Counted from the first letter of the stretch, positions 8,426 through 17,775 are shown. The stretch: 64,000 nucleotides of DNA from Marinithermofilum abyssi (GCF_014641195.1 NZ_BMHQ01000006.1:186001-250000), one strand, 5' to 3'. The notes: generated by a model not told the origin, from the letters alone. Program-made: numbers and translations.

Positions 8426-9831
8426 GCAGGGTGAACCCTCAGAAGAAAGAACACGTACATTTTATTGGAATCGGCGGTTATGGTATGAGTGCCATCGCCC
8501 GAGTGCTGTTGGACATGGGTTTTAAAGTGACCGGCTCGGATGTGGCAGCCAACAAATTGACGGAGAGCTTGGCCAAACGGGGGGCTGTCATTCATCTGGG
8601 CCATGATGCCAAACTGATCGACGGTGCTGATCGGGTGGTGTACTCCTCAAGCATTCCCGCCGGAAACGTGGAACTGGAAGCGGCCAAACAATCCGGACTT
8701 CCTATTTACCATCGTTCGCAAATGCTGGCTGCGCTCTTAAATGACAAAAAAGGGGTGGCAGTCGCGGGCGCCCACGGCAAAACGACCACCTCATCCATGA
8801 TTGCGCAAGTCATGGAAGAAGCGGGAGCCGATCCCACTTATATTATCGGCGGAGAAGTGGTCGGTCTCGGCAGCAATGCCAAAGCCGGAAAAAGCGATTA
8901 TGTGGTGGCGGAGGCGGACGAGAGTGACGGCACTTTTCTGGAATATTATCCCCATATCGCCGTCGTTACCAATATTGAACCGGATCATCTGGAAAACTAT
9001 GAAGGCAGCTTTGAAAACCTGAAACAGGCATATCGGCAGTTTCTCAGCCAGGTACAGCCGGAGGGTGTAGCGGTCTTGGGATGGGACGATGAGTATGTAA
9101 GGGAAATCGCTCAGGAATCGGATGCCCGCATCATCCGCTATGCGTTGGACCGGGAAGCGGATGTCCGCGCGCGCAATATCCGTCAACACCTGAGGCAAAT
9201 TCACTTTACCGTGGAGTACAAAGGGGAAATCCTTGGAGAGGTCACGCTGAACATCCCGGGCCGCCACAACGTGGCCAATGCTTTGGCTACTATCGTGGTC
9301 TGCTTGGAGGCAGGGGTGCCTTTTAACAAAATTGCAGAAGGGTTGTCCCGTTTTCAGGGAGCCAAACGCCGTTTCCACGTGATCGGGGAAGTGGACGATA
9401 TCCTGGTAGTGGATGATTATGCACATCATCCGACGGAAATCGAAGCCACGCTTAAGGGGTTGAAAGCCCTGAACCGGCGGATTGTGGCCGTATTCCAACC
9501 CCAGCGCTACTCTCGGACCCATCTGTTGATGGAGGAGTTCAGCCGGGCTTTTGCCGACGCGGACCTGGTCATCATCTCCAGCATTTACTCCCCGCCGGGG
9601 GAAGCGCCCATCGAAGGAGTCACCTCGGAACGACTGACGGAAATGGTTCGGGAAAACAGCAATCCGGAAGCGTTGTATCTGGAAACGAACGAAGATGTGG
9701 AGAAATACCTGTTGGAACATGCCCAACCCGGGGACCTGGTCCTGACGATGGGAGCCGGTGACATTTGGCGCGTGGCACACAACCTGGTGCCTGCCTTGGT
9801 GAAGCTGAAAACCCCGCAGAACTATCGGTGA
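8422..9831 (+). CDS. murC: UDP-N-acetylmuramate--L-alanine ligase
   Basis: MurC adds L-alanine to UDP-MurNAc, the first step of the peptidoglycan stem peptide. The N-terminal nucleotide-binding motif FIGIGGYGMSAIARVL is clear, the ATP loop is GAHGKTTTSSM near residue 117, and DDYAHHPTEIEATLKG marks the C-terminal domain. The GTG at 8422 overlaps the folC stop; a GTG at 8431 with GGGGTG upstream is an equally possible start. The product is 469 aa or 466 aa. The gene is probably cotranscribed with folC and is closed by a terminator at 9849. In B. subtilis murC is elsewhere, so this is a local rearrangement. Confidence 0.96.
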   Translation: MSRVNPQKKEHVHFIGIGGYGMSAIARVLLDMGFKVTGSDVAANKLTESLAKRGAVIHLGHDAKLIDGADRVVYSSSIPAGNVELEAAKQSGLPIYHRSQMLAALLNDKKGVAVAGAHGKTTTSSMIAQVMEEAGADPTYIIGGEVVGLGSNAKAGKSDYVVAEADESDGTFLEYYPHIAVVTNIEPDHLENYEGSFENLKQAYRQFLSQVQPEGVAVLGWDDEYVREIAQESDARIIRYALDREADVRARNIRQHLRQIHFTVEYKGEILGEVTLNIPGRHNVANALATIVVCLEAGVPFNKIAEGLSRFQGAKRRFHVIGEVDDILVVDDYAHHPTEIEATLKGLKALNRRIVAVFQPQRYSRTHLLMEEFSRAFADADLVIISSIYSPPGEAPIEGVTSERLTEMVRENSNPEALYLETNEDVEKYLLEHAQPGDLVLTMGAGDIWRVAHNLVPALVKLKTPQNYR

Positions 9832-9848
9832 AGAGAAAGTTGAACTCC

Positions 9849-9875
9849 GCCCCTCCTTGATGGAGGGGCTTTTTC
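9849..9875 (+). terminator. Terminator after murC
   Basis: GCCCCTCC pairs with GGAGGGGC and is followed by TTTTTCC. Confidence 0.88.
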
Positions 9876-9902
9876 CTTGGACAGACTCCAAGAGCTTTTT
9901 TG

Positions 9903-9932
9903 TTGACAGGGAACCACATCCCCCGTTATCAT
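9903..9932 (+). promoter_or_regulatory. Promoter of the GNAT gene
   Basis: TTGACA at 9903 and TATCAT at 9927 are separated by 18 bases, upstream of the GNAT start at 9965. Confidence 0.55.
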
Positions 9933-9964
9933 CAAGGATAAATTTAGCAAATGGAGGGGTGGGC

Positions 9965-10804
9965 ATGGCTATTCGGGAGCTGACGGAAGCAGACCGGGAG
10001 ACTGTCTTGGGTTTCCTGAAAAAGAATCCCGCACTCAATCTGTTTTTGATCGGGGATATTATCCATTATAGATTTGAGCAGGACTTTCAACAGGTGTGGG
10101 GGGACTTTGATGCCCGGGGGTCCTTGCGGTCCGTTTTGTTGCGCTATTATGACAGCTACATCCCCTATGCGGAAGGGACCTTTGATGTTGCCGGTTTGGC
10201 AGCCATCTTGGAACAAGAAACCGAGCTGGGTACCTTTTCCGGGATCGATTATGTGACGGAAGCGTTTCGTGGAAATGACCGCCTCCCCCTCCAATGGGAT
10301 CACAACCGGCAGACCTATTTTGCGGAGTTGAAAGAATGGACAGCTCTTGATGTCGATGAGCTTCGCGAGATAGAGGGAAAACCCGTACAGTGGCATAAAA
10401 TGAAGGTAGAGGATATTCCTGCTTTGGTTGAATTGATTGATCGCATCGAAGAGTTTGAACTTCATGCAATGGATTCTTTCCGTCACTCCTTGGAGACCGG
10501 CTCTACCCGAGGCTATTGGCTGGAACGGGAGGGGCGGGCGATTGCGATGGCCCGGACTGCGGCGGAAAACCCCTATTCGGCAATGATCATCGGGGTGGGC
10601 ACTCACCCGGGTTTCCGGAAGAAGGGCCTGGCTACGCAGCTGATGATTCGCCTGTGCCGGGAGCTTCGCTCGAAAAGGAAATCCGTCTGCCTCTTCTATG
10701 ACAATCCGAAAGCCGGAGCGATTTATAAGCGGCTGGGATTTCGGGATATCGGCCGCTGGAATATGATGAAGGCCAAGAAAAAGGGGGAGGTTTCCCACTT
10801 TTGA
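9965..10804 (+). CDS. GNAT-family N-acetyltransferase, two-domain type
   Basis: The ATG at 9965 has GGAGGGGTGG directly upstream. The 279-aa product has an N-terminal half that looks like a degenerate GNAT domain (AIRELTEADRETVLGFLKKN) and a C-terminal GNAT fold with the acetyl-CoA loop VGTHPGFRKKGLATQLMIRL near residue 210, then FYDNPKAGAIYKRLGFRDIG. The substrate cannot be read from sequence. The gene is monocistronic between its own promoter and terminator. Confidence 0.85.
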   Translation: MAIRELTEADRETVLGFLKKNPALNLFLIGDIIHYRFEQDFQQVWGDFDARGSLRSVLLRYYDSYIPYAEGTFDVAGLAAILEQETELGTFSGIDYVTEAFRGNDRLPLQWDHNRQTYFAELKEWTALDVDELREIEGKPVQWHKMKVEDIPALVELIDRIEEFELHAMDSFRHSLETGSTRGYWLEREGRAIAMARTAAENPYSAMIIGVGTHPGFRKKGLATQLMIRLCRELRSKRKSVCLFYDNPKAGAIYKRLGFRDIGRWNMMKAKKKGEVSHF

Positions 10805-10840
10805 AGCGTAACGAGTAGCAAAATTTAGCCATATCGACAA

Positions 10841-10874
10841 CCCCCCGTTTCCATAGGGAGCGGGGGATTTTTCT
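10841..10874 (+). terminator. Terminator after the GNAT gene
   Basis: CCCCCCGTTTCC pairs with GGGAGCGGGGG around a short loop and is followed by ATTTTTC. Confidence 0.85.
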
Positions 10875-10960
10875 GTCGGGGCTTGATTCGAAAGAGTGTC
10901 CAACCTGTAGAATTCATCAAATAAGAAAGACACTTGCAGCCTCGATCGGCAATATTATAT

Positions 10961-11030
10961 TCAAATGATGATTTGATTGTTGAAGTAGATATTTCCTTTG
11001 TGATATCCTACATGAAAACAAATATTTGAG
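10961..11030 (+). promoter_or_regulatory. Candidate CadC/ArsR operators
   Basis: Two palindrome-like sites flank the promoter region: TCAAATGATGATTTGA at 10961-10976 and CAAATATTTGAG at 11019-11030. They resemble the CadC operator type with TCAAAT-ATTTGA arms, and suggest autoregulation of the downstream sensor. Confidence 0.6.
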
Positions 11031-11045
11031 TGAGAAGGGATCGGG

Positions 11046-11426
11046 ATGTCAAAAAAAGAGTCTGCCTCTGCCGATGTTTGTGAAGTACAGTGTTTTGATG
11101 AAGAGAAGGTGAGGAGCGCCCGGGAGCATCTTCCTGAAGTGGGCGGTATGGCCCGGATGTTTAAAGCCCTCGGCGATGAAACGCGGCTGAAAATTGCGTT
11201 GGCCTTGCTGATGGAAAAAGAATTGTGTGTGTGCGACGTGGCCAATATATTGGACTCCACGGTTGCGACGGCTTCTCATCACCTGCGGCTTTTACGTAGC
11301 CTAGGTTTGGCCAAAAGTCGGAAAGACGGCAAAATGGTCTATTATTCACTGGACGATGAACATGTACGGCAAATGATCCAGATGGCGACGGAGCATTTGC
11401 AGGAAGACAAGATCCGGGACCGCTGA
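11046..11426 (+). CDS. ArsR/SmtB-family metal-sensing repressor, CadC-like
   Basis: A 126-aa winged-helix repressor. The CadC-type metal ligands are visible: an N-terminal Cys pair in DVCEVQC, and ELCVCDVANIL in the DNA-binding region (alpha-3N type, as in Staphylococcus CadC). The recognition helix is ATASHHLRLLRSLGLAKSRK, followed by the wing KDGKMVYYSLDDEH. Such proteins release DNA on binding Cd, Pb or Zn. No cadA-type P-ATPase or other efflux gene lies beside it, so it is an orphan here. The operator-like palindromes upstream and the terminator at 11418 suggest a self-contained autoregulated unit. Confidence 0.88.
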   Translation: MSKKESASADVCEVQCFDEEKVRSAREHLPEVGGMARMFKALGDETRLKIALALLMEKELCVCDVANILDSTVATASHHLRLLRSLGLAKSRKDGKMVYYSLDDEHVRQMIQMATEHLQEDKIRDR

Positions 11427-11451
11427 ACCGAAGGAGCGGTCTTGTTGTTTT
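11418..11451 (+). terminator. Terminator after the CadC-like gene
   Basis: GACCGCT pairs with AGCGGTC and is followed by TTGTTGTTTT. It overlaps the end of the coding region. Confidence 0.7.
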
Positions 11452-11607
11452 GGGAGACGTGAACCACACAGCCGGATTGGAAACGCGAATATACACATAG
11501 GAAGTGGAGTGGATGACTATTAAAGCGGCTGCCGTTCCACTATCGTTCTGAAAGTCCGTTTTGAAATAATCATATCAAGATAAATCAATGGAAGAAGGTA
11601 GTCAGCC

Positions 11608-12906
11608 TTGAAAATCCGATTAGGGGTATTGGGTGCGGAAGACACCGTAGGCATCATCCGGTCTATCGTCGATGAACATGCTGGGTTTCAATGCCTCCCC
11701 ATTGTGTACTGGAAAGAGGAAGAGATCGTCGATCTCCTGAAGTCCCATGCCCAGGATGTGGACATATGGCTGTTTTCCGGACATGTTCCCTATTCGATCG
11801 CCAAAGAATGGGGTGGCGTTACCCAACCCATGTTCAAAGTCCCCTGGACCGGGTCTAGCCTATATCAAACATTATGGCAGATCTCCTATGAGAAAAAGAT
11901 CCGAATGAACGAACTCAGCTTTGACGGGATTCCTCCCTCTGAGCTAGAACAGGTTTTCGATGAAGCGGGAATCAAAGACAAACCCCTTTTCGTCAAGCAT
12001 TATCCAGGAAAAATTCATGAGGATGAATTGGTGGCCTATCACTATGAGCTTTGGAAAAAGGGGAAAACAAAGGGTGCGGTTACCTGTATGCTGCATGCCC
12101 AAATTCCGCTACAACAACTTGGCGTCCCCGTATACCGTGTCCTGCCTGCGAGAGCGGCTGTGGAATCGATCATCCACATGATTCTTCGAACATGGGAAAT
12201 GCTGCGGTTCAAAGATGCCCAGATCGCGGTGTTGATGATGGAGATCGACACCCTTGCCGGTTTATCTGAGAACATGCTTTCCACCGATGAGTTTTACAAT
12301 CTGGAAATCAAAACGACAGAAAAGTTGCTCCAATATGCAAAACGAGTGCAGGGATCTCTCAAACCCGCCGGTCCTGGACGATTCGTCATCTTCACGACCC
12401 GTGGCCAGCTCCGCGACATCACCCGGAATTTCTCAACAGTTCCGTACATAGAAGAAATCGATCCGCTCGGCAAGGAAGCAATCACCTGCGGGATCGGAAT
12501 CGGGCGATCAGCTTATGAGGCTGAGATCCACGCGGGCAAAGCGATGCTACACGCCAAGAAACACGGAAAGGGAACCTGGATCGTCTTTTTTGACGACAAG
12601 AAGATCGCCGGCCCCTTGGGAAAGCCGGAGGGAATATCTTATTCCTATATTTCCGAGGAATTGCAGGAAGTCAGCCGACAGACGTCCCTCAGCGTCTCCA
12701 CATTGAGTAAAGTGGAGTCCATTCTGAAAAAAATCGGCAGGACGGAAATCAATGCCTACGAACTAGCTCAACACATGGGGATCATAGCGAGAAGCGCCCG
12801 TAGAATTTTGACGCAGCTTGAAAGAAACGGGTTTGCCCAGGTGATCGGTGAGGAAAGTCCCCATCCCCGCGGACGTCCGCGAAAAATGTATCGCATCTTT
12901 TTGTGA
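11608..12906 (+). CDS. Predicted transcriptional regulator with cyclase-like and winged-helix domains
   Basis: A 432-aa protein with a TTG start at 11608 and GAAGAAGGTAG seven bases upstream. Residues 1-190 resemble a PrpR-type periplasmic-binding-like or receiver sensor domain (KIRLGVLGAEDTVGIIRSIV). Residues 205-345 look like a GGDEF/GTP cyclohydrolase III-type fold (VLMMEIDTLAGL, then ACGIGIGRSAYEAEIHAGKA-like text ending WIVFFDDKK). The last 70 residues form a winged helix-turn-helix (ELAQHMGIIARSARRILTQL). These assignments are by eye and modestly supported. It precedes an amidohydrolase and transporter operon and is its likely regulator. A terminator follows. Confidence 0.6.
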   Translation: MKIRLGVLGAEDTVGIIRSIVDEHAGFQCLPIVYWKEEEIVDLLKSHAQDVDIWLFSGHVPYSIAKEWGGVTQPMFKVPWTGSSLYQTLWQISYEKKIRMNELSFDGIPPSELEQVFDEAGIKDKPLFVKHYPGKIHEDELVAYHYELWKKGKTKGAVTCMLHAQIPLQQLGVPVYRVLPARAAVESIIHMILRTWEMLRFKDAQIAVLMMEIDTLAGLSENMLSTDEFYNLEIKTTEKLLQYAKRVQGSLKPAGPGRFVIFTTRGQLRDITRNFSTVPYIEEIDPLGKEAITCGIGIGRSAYEAEIHAGKAMLHAKKHGKGTWIVFFDDKKIAGPLGKPEGISYSYISEELQEVSRQTSLSVSTLSKVESILKKIGRTEINAYELAQHMGIIARSARRILTQLERNGFAQVIGEESPHPRGRPRKMYRIFL

Positions 12907-12936
12907 AGGGATCCCTATGGATCCCTTTTTTTTATT
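12906..12936 (+). terminator. Terminator after the regulator gene
   Basis: GGGATCC pairs with GGATCCC around CTAT, followed by eight T. Confidence 0.88.
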
Positions 12937-12952
12937 TTCTAAATACTCTCCC

Positions 12953-12981
12953 TTGTAAAAAAGAAAAGGCTTATTTATAAT
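12953..12981 (+). promoter_or_regulatory. Sigma-A promoter of the M20-SSS operon
   Basis: TTGTAA and a perfect TATAAT are spaced by 17 bases. Short inverted sequences (CTTATTTATAATAAG) overlap the -10 and could be an operator. Confidence 0.75.
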
Positions 12982-13032
12982 AAGGTCATAACCGAAATTG
13001 AACCGATATTCGAATTATTGGGGGGAAGCGAT

Positions 13033-14220
13033 ATGCAAACAGACATAACGGCTGACTTAAACAAGTTGGTAGAAGAGGTGAAGGCAGAGGTCATTCAATG
13101 GAGACGACATCTTCACCAGCATCCGGAACTCTCGTATCAGGAAGAGAAAACGGCGCGATTTATTTTCGAAATACTCCAATCATTTGGAAATATGGAACTC
13201 TCCCGTCCGACCAAAACGAGCGTGATGGCCCGGTTGATCGGGAATCAGCCCGGCAAGGTGTTGGCCATTCGGGCGGATATTGATGCTCTGCCGATCCAGG
13301 AAGAGAACACCTTTGATTTCGCTTCCAAGACCCCTGGAGTGATGCACGCTTGTGGGCACGACGGGCATACGGCGATGCTGCTGGGAACGGCCAAGATCCT
13401 CTCTGGCCTGAAAGACCGGATCCAAGGGGAAGTACGTTTTTTGTTCCAACACGCAGAGGAGCTGTTTCCCGGAGGTGCCGAGGAGATGGTGCAAGCCGGC
13501 GTCATGGACGGGGTGGACCTGGTGATTGGAACCCATCTCTGGTCACCCCTGGAAACCGGAAAAATCGGCGTGGTTTACGGCCCTATGATGGCGGCTCCCG
13601 ATGCGTTTTCAATCAAGGTGATCGGCAAAGGAGGGCATGCTGCATCTCCCCACGAGACGATTGATTCCATCGCGATCGGAGCGCAAGTGGTAACGAACTT
13701 GCAACATATCGTTTCCCGCAACACGGATCCGTTGGAAAGCCTCGTCCTCTCCATCACCAAATTCATTGCCGGTTCCGCTTTTAACGTCATTCCGGGCAGT
13801 GTCGAAATCGGGGGGACGGTTCGCAGCTTCAACCCCGAACTGCGTCAGTCGGTCCCGAATTTGATGGAACGGGTCATCAAGGGGATTACGGAAGCTCACG
13901 GCGCCTCCTACGAGTTTACCTATCAAAACGGATACCGTCCGGTTTTTAACGATGAAGAAGTGACCCGGGTCATCGAGGAAACCGTTCGTGAAGTGTTCGG
14001 AGACGACGCGTTGGACCGGACCAAGCCGAACATGGGCGGCGAAGATTTCTCGGCCTTTCAGCAAAAAGCTCCAGGTACCTTCTTTTTCACCGGGGCAGGC
14101 AATCCGAAAAAAGGCATTATCTATCCCCATCATCATCCCCGGTTCACCATCGATGAAGACGCCTTGCAAAACGGCGTAAAAATGTTTGTCCATGCCGCTT
14201 TTAAATTGTTAGCAAAATGA
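13033..14220 (+). CDS. M20D-family amidohydrolase (N-acyl amino acid amidohydrolase type)
   Basis: A 395-aa di-metal hydrolase of the hippurate/N-acyl-L-amino-acid amidohydrolase group. The ATG at 13033 follows GGGGGGAAGCG. Signatures are RRHLHQHPELSYQEEKTA at the N-terminus, RADIDALPIQEE, the metal-site motif MHACGHDGHTAMLLG near residue 104, and HAEELFPGGAEEM. A conserved Cys in ACGHDGH is the third ligand in this family. It heads an operon with a DUF3311 protein and a sodium:solute symporter, so imported N-acylated or similar conjugates are the probable substrate; the exact one cannot be read. Confidence 0.92.
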   Translation: MQTDITADLNKLVEEVKAEVIQWRRHLHQHPELSYQEEKTARFIFEILQSFGNMELSRPTKTSVMARLIGNQPGKVLAIRADIDALPIQEENTFDFASKTPGVMHACGHDGHTAMLLGTAKILSGLKDRIQGEVRFLFQHAEELFPGGAEEMVQAGVMDGVDLVIGTHLWSPLETGKIGVVYGPMMAAPDAFSIKVIGKGGHAASPHETIDSIAIGAQVVTNLQHIVSRNTDPLESLVLSITKFIAGSAFNVIPGSVEIGGTVRSFNPELRQSVPNLMERVIKGITEAHGASYEFTYQNGYRPVFNDEEVTRVIEETVREVFGDDALDRTKPNMGGEDFSAFQQKAPGTFFFTGAGNPKKGIIYPHHHPRFTIDEDALQNGVKMFVHAAFKLLAK

Positions 14221-14236
14221 TAGGGAGGTTCGATCA

Positions 14237-14437
14237 TTGAAACGCATTTATCTTTTGGGGCTGCTCCCCTTTATCGGCATCTTGGGCGGAATCCCTTTTG
14301 CAAACCGTGTCACCCCTTACATACTGGGAATGCCCTTCATCCTTTTTTGGATCGTCATGTGGGTGGTTCTCACTTCGGGAATCATGGCCGTCGTGTATAA
14401 ACTGGATCCTGCTAACAAAGAGGAGGAAGTGCAATGA
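14237..14437 (+). CDS. DUF3311-type small membrane protein
   Basis: A 66-aa protein with two hydrophobic spans (YLLGLLPFIGILGGIPF, then PYILGMPFILFWIVMWVVLT). The TTG start at 14237 has AGGGAGG seven bases upstream. DUF3311 proteins typically sit directly before a solute:sodium symporter, as here, and are thought to be an accessory subunit. Its stop overlaps the symporter start in an ATGA arrangement, which implies translational coupling. Confidence 0.85.
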   Translation: MKRIYLLGLLPFIGILGGIPFANRVTPYILGMPFILFWIVMWVVLTSGIMAVVYKLDPANKEEEVQ

Positions 14438-15906
14438 ACGTCGCACTTATCATCATTTTCGGCTTCCTAGTGCTTTCCCTTTACCTGGGTATTCGCGCCA
14501 AGAAAGGGAAAGACATGAACCTGGAACAATGGACCGTCGGGGGGCGCGGGTTTGGAGCCCTGTTTGTCTTTTTGTTGATGGCGGGTGAAATCTATACGAC
14601 GTTCACCTTCCTCGGCGGCAGCGGATGGGCCTATGGCAAAGGGGGTCCTGCCTTCTATATCATTGCCTACGGCTGCCTGGCTCTCATCATGTCCTACTGG
14701 CTGCTCCCCTTGATTTGGAAGTATGCCAAGGAGCACAACTTGATGTCCCAATCGGATTTCTTTGTTAGTAAGTATAAGAGTCCCTATTTGGGTGTGCTTG
14801 TTTCTCTCGTTGGCGTGCTCGCCCTTATCCCGTACCTGGTCCTGCAACTGAAAGGGTTAGGCCTCATCGTATCCACCGCATCCTACGGTTCCATTTCCTC
14901 AACGTTGGCGATCTGGATTGGAGCCATTTCCGTTACCGCCTATGTCATGATCTCCGGCATTCACGGGTCCGCCTGGACGGCTGTCATCAAGGACATTATG
15001 ATTCTTGTCGTGGTCGTCATTTTGGGTATGTATCTTCCCTTTCATTATTACGGCGGCATCCAGCCGATGTTTGAAGCGGTTGACGCGGCCAAGCCCGGTT
15101 TCCTAACCCTTCCCGAACAGGGGATGAGCGTCTCCTGGTTCATCTCCACCGTTCTTTTGACCGCTTTGGGTTTCTATATGTGGCCACAGAACTTCGGTGC
15201 CGTCTATTCGGCCAAAAATGAAAGAGTGTTTCGCAAAAACGCCATCGTTATGCCGCTGTACTCACTGATCCTGCTCTTCGTATTATTCGTCGGTTTTACA
15301 GCTGTTCTGCAAGTTTCCGGTCTAAAGGGACCAGCGGTGGATGAGTCGTTGCTACGCCTTTCCATCCAAACCTTTGATCCGTGGTTTGTGGGTGTGATTG
15401 GGGCAGCCGGCTTGTTGACAGCGATCGTTCCCGGTTCGATGATCCTGATGACAGCCGCCACCCTGATGGCGAAAAATGTCTATCAAGTGTTTGTACCGTC
15501 CGCATCCGACCGGCGGATTTCCAATCTTGCGAAAGTACTGGTACCCATTCTGGCAGTTGTATCGGTCTACTTTACCTTGCAGGGCGGCAATACCATCGTC
15601 ACCCTGCTCCTGATGGGGTATAGCCTCGTGACCCAATTGTTTCCGTCCTTACTGTTGAGCTTGATGAAAAACAACTTTGTCACCAAGGAGGGAGCCTTTG
15701 CGGGCATCACTTCCGGGGTGTTGACCGTGGCTTATATTACGGTCACCGAAACGACGATCGGAACACTCTTTCCCGCGTTACCCCCAGCCGTGAAGGATCT
15801 AAACGTCGGAATTGTCGCCTTGTTCGTCAACATCACTGTCATGACCGTTACAAGCCTCGTTTCCCGTAGAACTTCAAAGGTCAAGGAGGAGCAACCAGCG
15901 GCATAA
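14434..15906 (+). CDS. Sodium:solute symporter (SSS family)
   Basis: A 490-aa membrane protein with about 13 hydrophobic spans. Typical SSS features are the N-terminal IIFGFLVLSLYLGIRA span, the WTVGGRGFGALFVFLLMAGE segment of helix 2, and GSAWTAVIKDIMILVVVV in the middle. The ATG at 14434 overlaps the DUF3311 stop. It is the import partner of the M20D amidohydrolase. Substrates in this subfamily include amino acid or peptide derivatives; the specific one is not determined. Confidence 0.92.
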   Translation: MNVALIIIFGFLVLSLYLGIRAKKGKDMNLEQWTVGGRGFGALFVFLLMAGEIYTTFTFLGGSGWAYGKGGPAFYIIAYGCLALIMSYWLLPLIWKYAKEHNLMSQSDFFVSKYKSPYLGVLVSLVGVLALIPYLVLQLKGLGLIVSTASYGSISSTLAIWIGAISVTAYVMISGIHGSAWTAVIKDIMILVVVVILGMYLPFHYYGGIQPMFEAVDAAKPGFLTLPEQGMSVSWFISTVLLTALGFYMWPQNFGAVYSAKNERVFRKNAIVMPLYSLILLFVLFVGFTAVLQVSGLKGPAVDESLLRLSIQTFDPWFVGVIGAAGLLTAIVPGSMILMTAATLMAKNVYQVFVPSASDRRISNLAKVLVPILAVVSVYFTLQGGNTIVTLLLMGYSLVTQLFPSLLLSLMKNNFVTKEGAFAGITSGVLTVAYITVTETTIGTLFPALPPAVKDLNVGIVALFVNITVMTVTSLVSRRTSKVKEEQPAA

Positions 15907-16254
15907 CTCCTCACAGACGCGGCAGCCTCGGTGCAATAAGACCGGGGCTGCCATATCATGTAGCGATTTTGAAAGCCGTGTGTACGGGAAATCTCCGTAA
16001 CACACGGAGTTGTGATCAGGGGGCGTATCCAGCAGGAGTTGGATGGTGAAATAGCCCGTTCATCCGTGTTGGGGCGAGAGCCCCTTTCTCCACTCGCTCC
16101 GTTGCGTCGCCACATCGGTCACCTATGCAGACTGCCCCAAACGGAGGTAACAGGGAGATCGATGGGATTTGGGGCCATCGGGGTGCTTATCATTCAGAGT
16201 TCGTCACAACGCTTCTATCGATCATCATTCTAAAAAGCGGCAGGTGATTGGAAG
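15907..16254. other. Intergenic region with hairpins, no convincing gene
   Basis: A hairpin of GGCAGCC and GGCTGCC at 15922-15953 follows the symporter but lacks a T run. A second one (CCGTGTGT/ACACACGG) spans 15973-16005. The open frame at 16012-16233 has no ribosome binding site and an unconvincing composition. Nothing else is recognised. Confidence 0.4.
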
Positions 16255-17487
16255 ATGGTTAATCAGGAGAGGCTTTGGAAACGATTAATGGCTCTCAGCT
16301 CGATTGGAAAACAGGAGTCAGGTGGAGTAACCCGTCTTTCATTTACGGAGGAAGAGCGTGCGGCGAAAGATATGGTTGCTTCCTTTATGGAAGAAGCGGG
16401 TATGGCCGTATATGAAGATGCCGTAGGCAATTTAATCGGACGGAAAGAGGGGAAAAAACCTGAGGCTCCTGTTGTTTTGACCGGTTCCCATTTGGATTCC
16501 GTATATAACGGCGGGAACTTTGATGGTCCTCTGGGTGTTATTTCCGGTGTCGAAGCAGTTCAAAGAATGCAGGAACAGGGAATTGAAACCGAGCATTCCA
16601 TCGAAGTAATCGCCTTTACCGATGAGGAAGGAGCGCGATTTAGTTTCGGCATGATCGGCAGTCGCGGTCTTACCGGAACGTTGACGGAAAAGGATCTGGA
16701 GAATAAAGACAAACAAGGGATTACTGTTGCCGAAGCCATGAAGAAGGCAGGATTGGATCCTCATGCCATCCAACGGGCGGCCCGCGCCAAGGGTTCGGTG
16801 AAAGCCTATGTGGAGTTGCATATCGAGCAAGGAAAAGTTCTCGAAAAACAAAATCTTCCCGTCGGTATCGTAACCGGTATCGCCGGCCCGCTGTGGATGA
16901 AGTTTGCGATTGAAGGAGAAGCCGGTCATGCCGGTTCCACCCCGATGACTATACGCCGTGATGCTCTGGCCGCCGCGGCCCAAATCATGCAGGTAATTGA
17001 AGCGGAAACTTCCAAAACGGGTTCTACCGTCGGCACGGTGGGACAGTTGCAGTTGTTCCCAGGGGGAATTAACATCATTCCCGGCAGGGTGGAATTTTCA
17101 CTGGATCTGCGGGACATCAGTGAAACCCTTCGAGACCGAGTGGAGCGAAACATTTTACAACAAGCCCGCCAGTTATGTGAAGAGCGGGGAGTCACATTGC
17201 ATCTAGAGACTTTGCAGCGTATTGCACCCGCCCCCTGTTCGGAGCTAGTCCAGAACGCGGCCAAAGAAGCTTGTCGAGAGCTCGGATTGGAGATCTTCAC
17301 GCTTCCGAGCGGAGCTGGACATGACGGGATGCAACTAAAAGATATCTGTCCCATCGGGATGATTTTTGTACGTTCCAAGGATGGAATCAGCCATAATCCG
17401 GCGGAATGGAGTTCACCGGAGGATTGTGCGAACGGGGCGAATCTCCTTTTTTGTACACTATTAAATCTAGCCCATCGGGCCGAATAG
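16255..17487 (+). CDS. Zn-dependent M20 hydrolase, N-carbamoyl-L-amino acid hydrolase/allantoate amidohydrolase type
   Basis: A 410-aa enzyme of the AmaB/HyuC/AllC group. Metal-binding motifs are [19 protein letters not shown] near residue 78, FTDEEGARF near 123, ELHIEQG near 190 and GAGHDGM near 355. The [10 protein letters not shown] motif near the end is typical of this group. Members cleave N-carbamoyl amino acids or allantoate, releasing ammonia and CO2. It follows the M20D-SSS operon after 348 bases, so it may belong to the same catabolic module for N-substituted amino acids. The substrate is not determined. Confidence 0.9.
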   Translation: MVNQERLWKRLMALSSIGKQESGGVTRLSFTEEERAAKDMVASFMEEAGMAVYEDAVGNLIGRKEGKKPEAPVVLTGSHLDSVYNGGNFDGPLGVISGVEAVQRMQEQGIETEHSIEVIAFTDEEGARFSFGMIGSRGLTGTLTEKDLENKDKQGITVAEAMKKAGLDPHAIQRAARAKGSVKAYVELHIEQGKVLEKQNLPVGIVTGIAGPLWMKFAIEGEAGHAGSTPMTIRRDALAAAAQIMQVIEAETSKTGSTVGTVGQLQLFPGGINIIPGRVEFSLDLRDISETLRDRVERNILQQARQLCEERGVTLHLETLQRIAPAPCSELVQNAAKEACRELGLEIFTLPSGAGHDGMQLKDICPIGMIFVRSKDGISHNPAEWSSPEDCANGANLLFCTLLNLAHRAE

Positions 17488-17653
17488 TCAAAAGAAGCGT
17501 AGAAAAAGGGATGCCGACGCGAAAAATCGTCGGACTTGCGAGAGGGGTTAAGCCCCTCCCCACTGCAAAGTGGAAAACGAAGAGGGAAAGCGGAGCGCCC
17601 ACGCCGCTACTGGCACCTTTGCCATCATCCACTCTTCTTATATCCATTCATGA

Positions 17654-17690
17654 AACAGCCGGTCCTTCACCAAGGGCCGGCTGTTGGTTT
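17654..17690 (+). terminator. Terminator-like hairpin
   Basis: AACAGCCGG pairs with CCGGCTGTT around a loop and is followed by GGTTTACT. The T tract is short, so this is a moderate candidate for ending the 16255 gene. Confidence 0.6.
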
Positions 17691-17775
17691 ACTAAGGCTG
17701 CTCAGGTTCTTAAACCAATCGCATCCTGGTGGATCGGAGAGGATCCGTAGCAGGTAAGCCAAAATAGCCGAGAGT

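Noticed and set aside
8791-10038. A 415-codon open frame antisense to murC and the GNAT gene
   Set aside because: It crosses a terminator and two real genes on the other strand; composition is typical of a shadow frame.
16012-16233. A 73-codon open frame before the carbamoylase gene
   Set aside because: No ribosome binding site, no recognised motifs, and it lies in a hairpin-rich gap.
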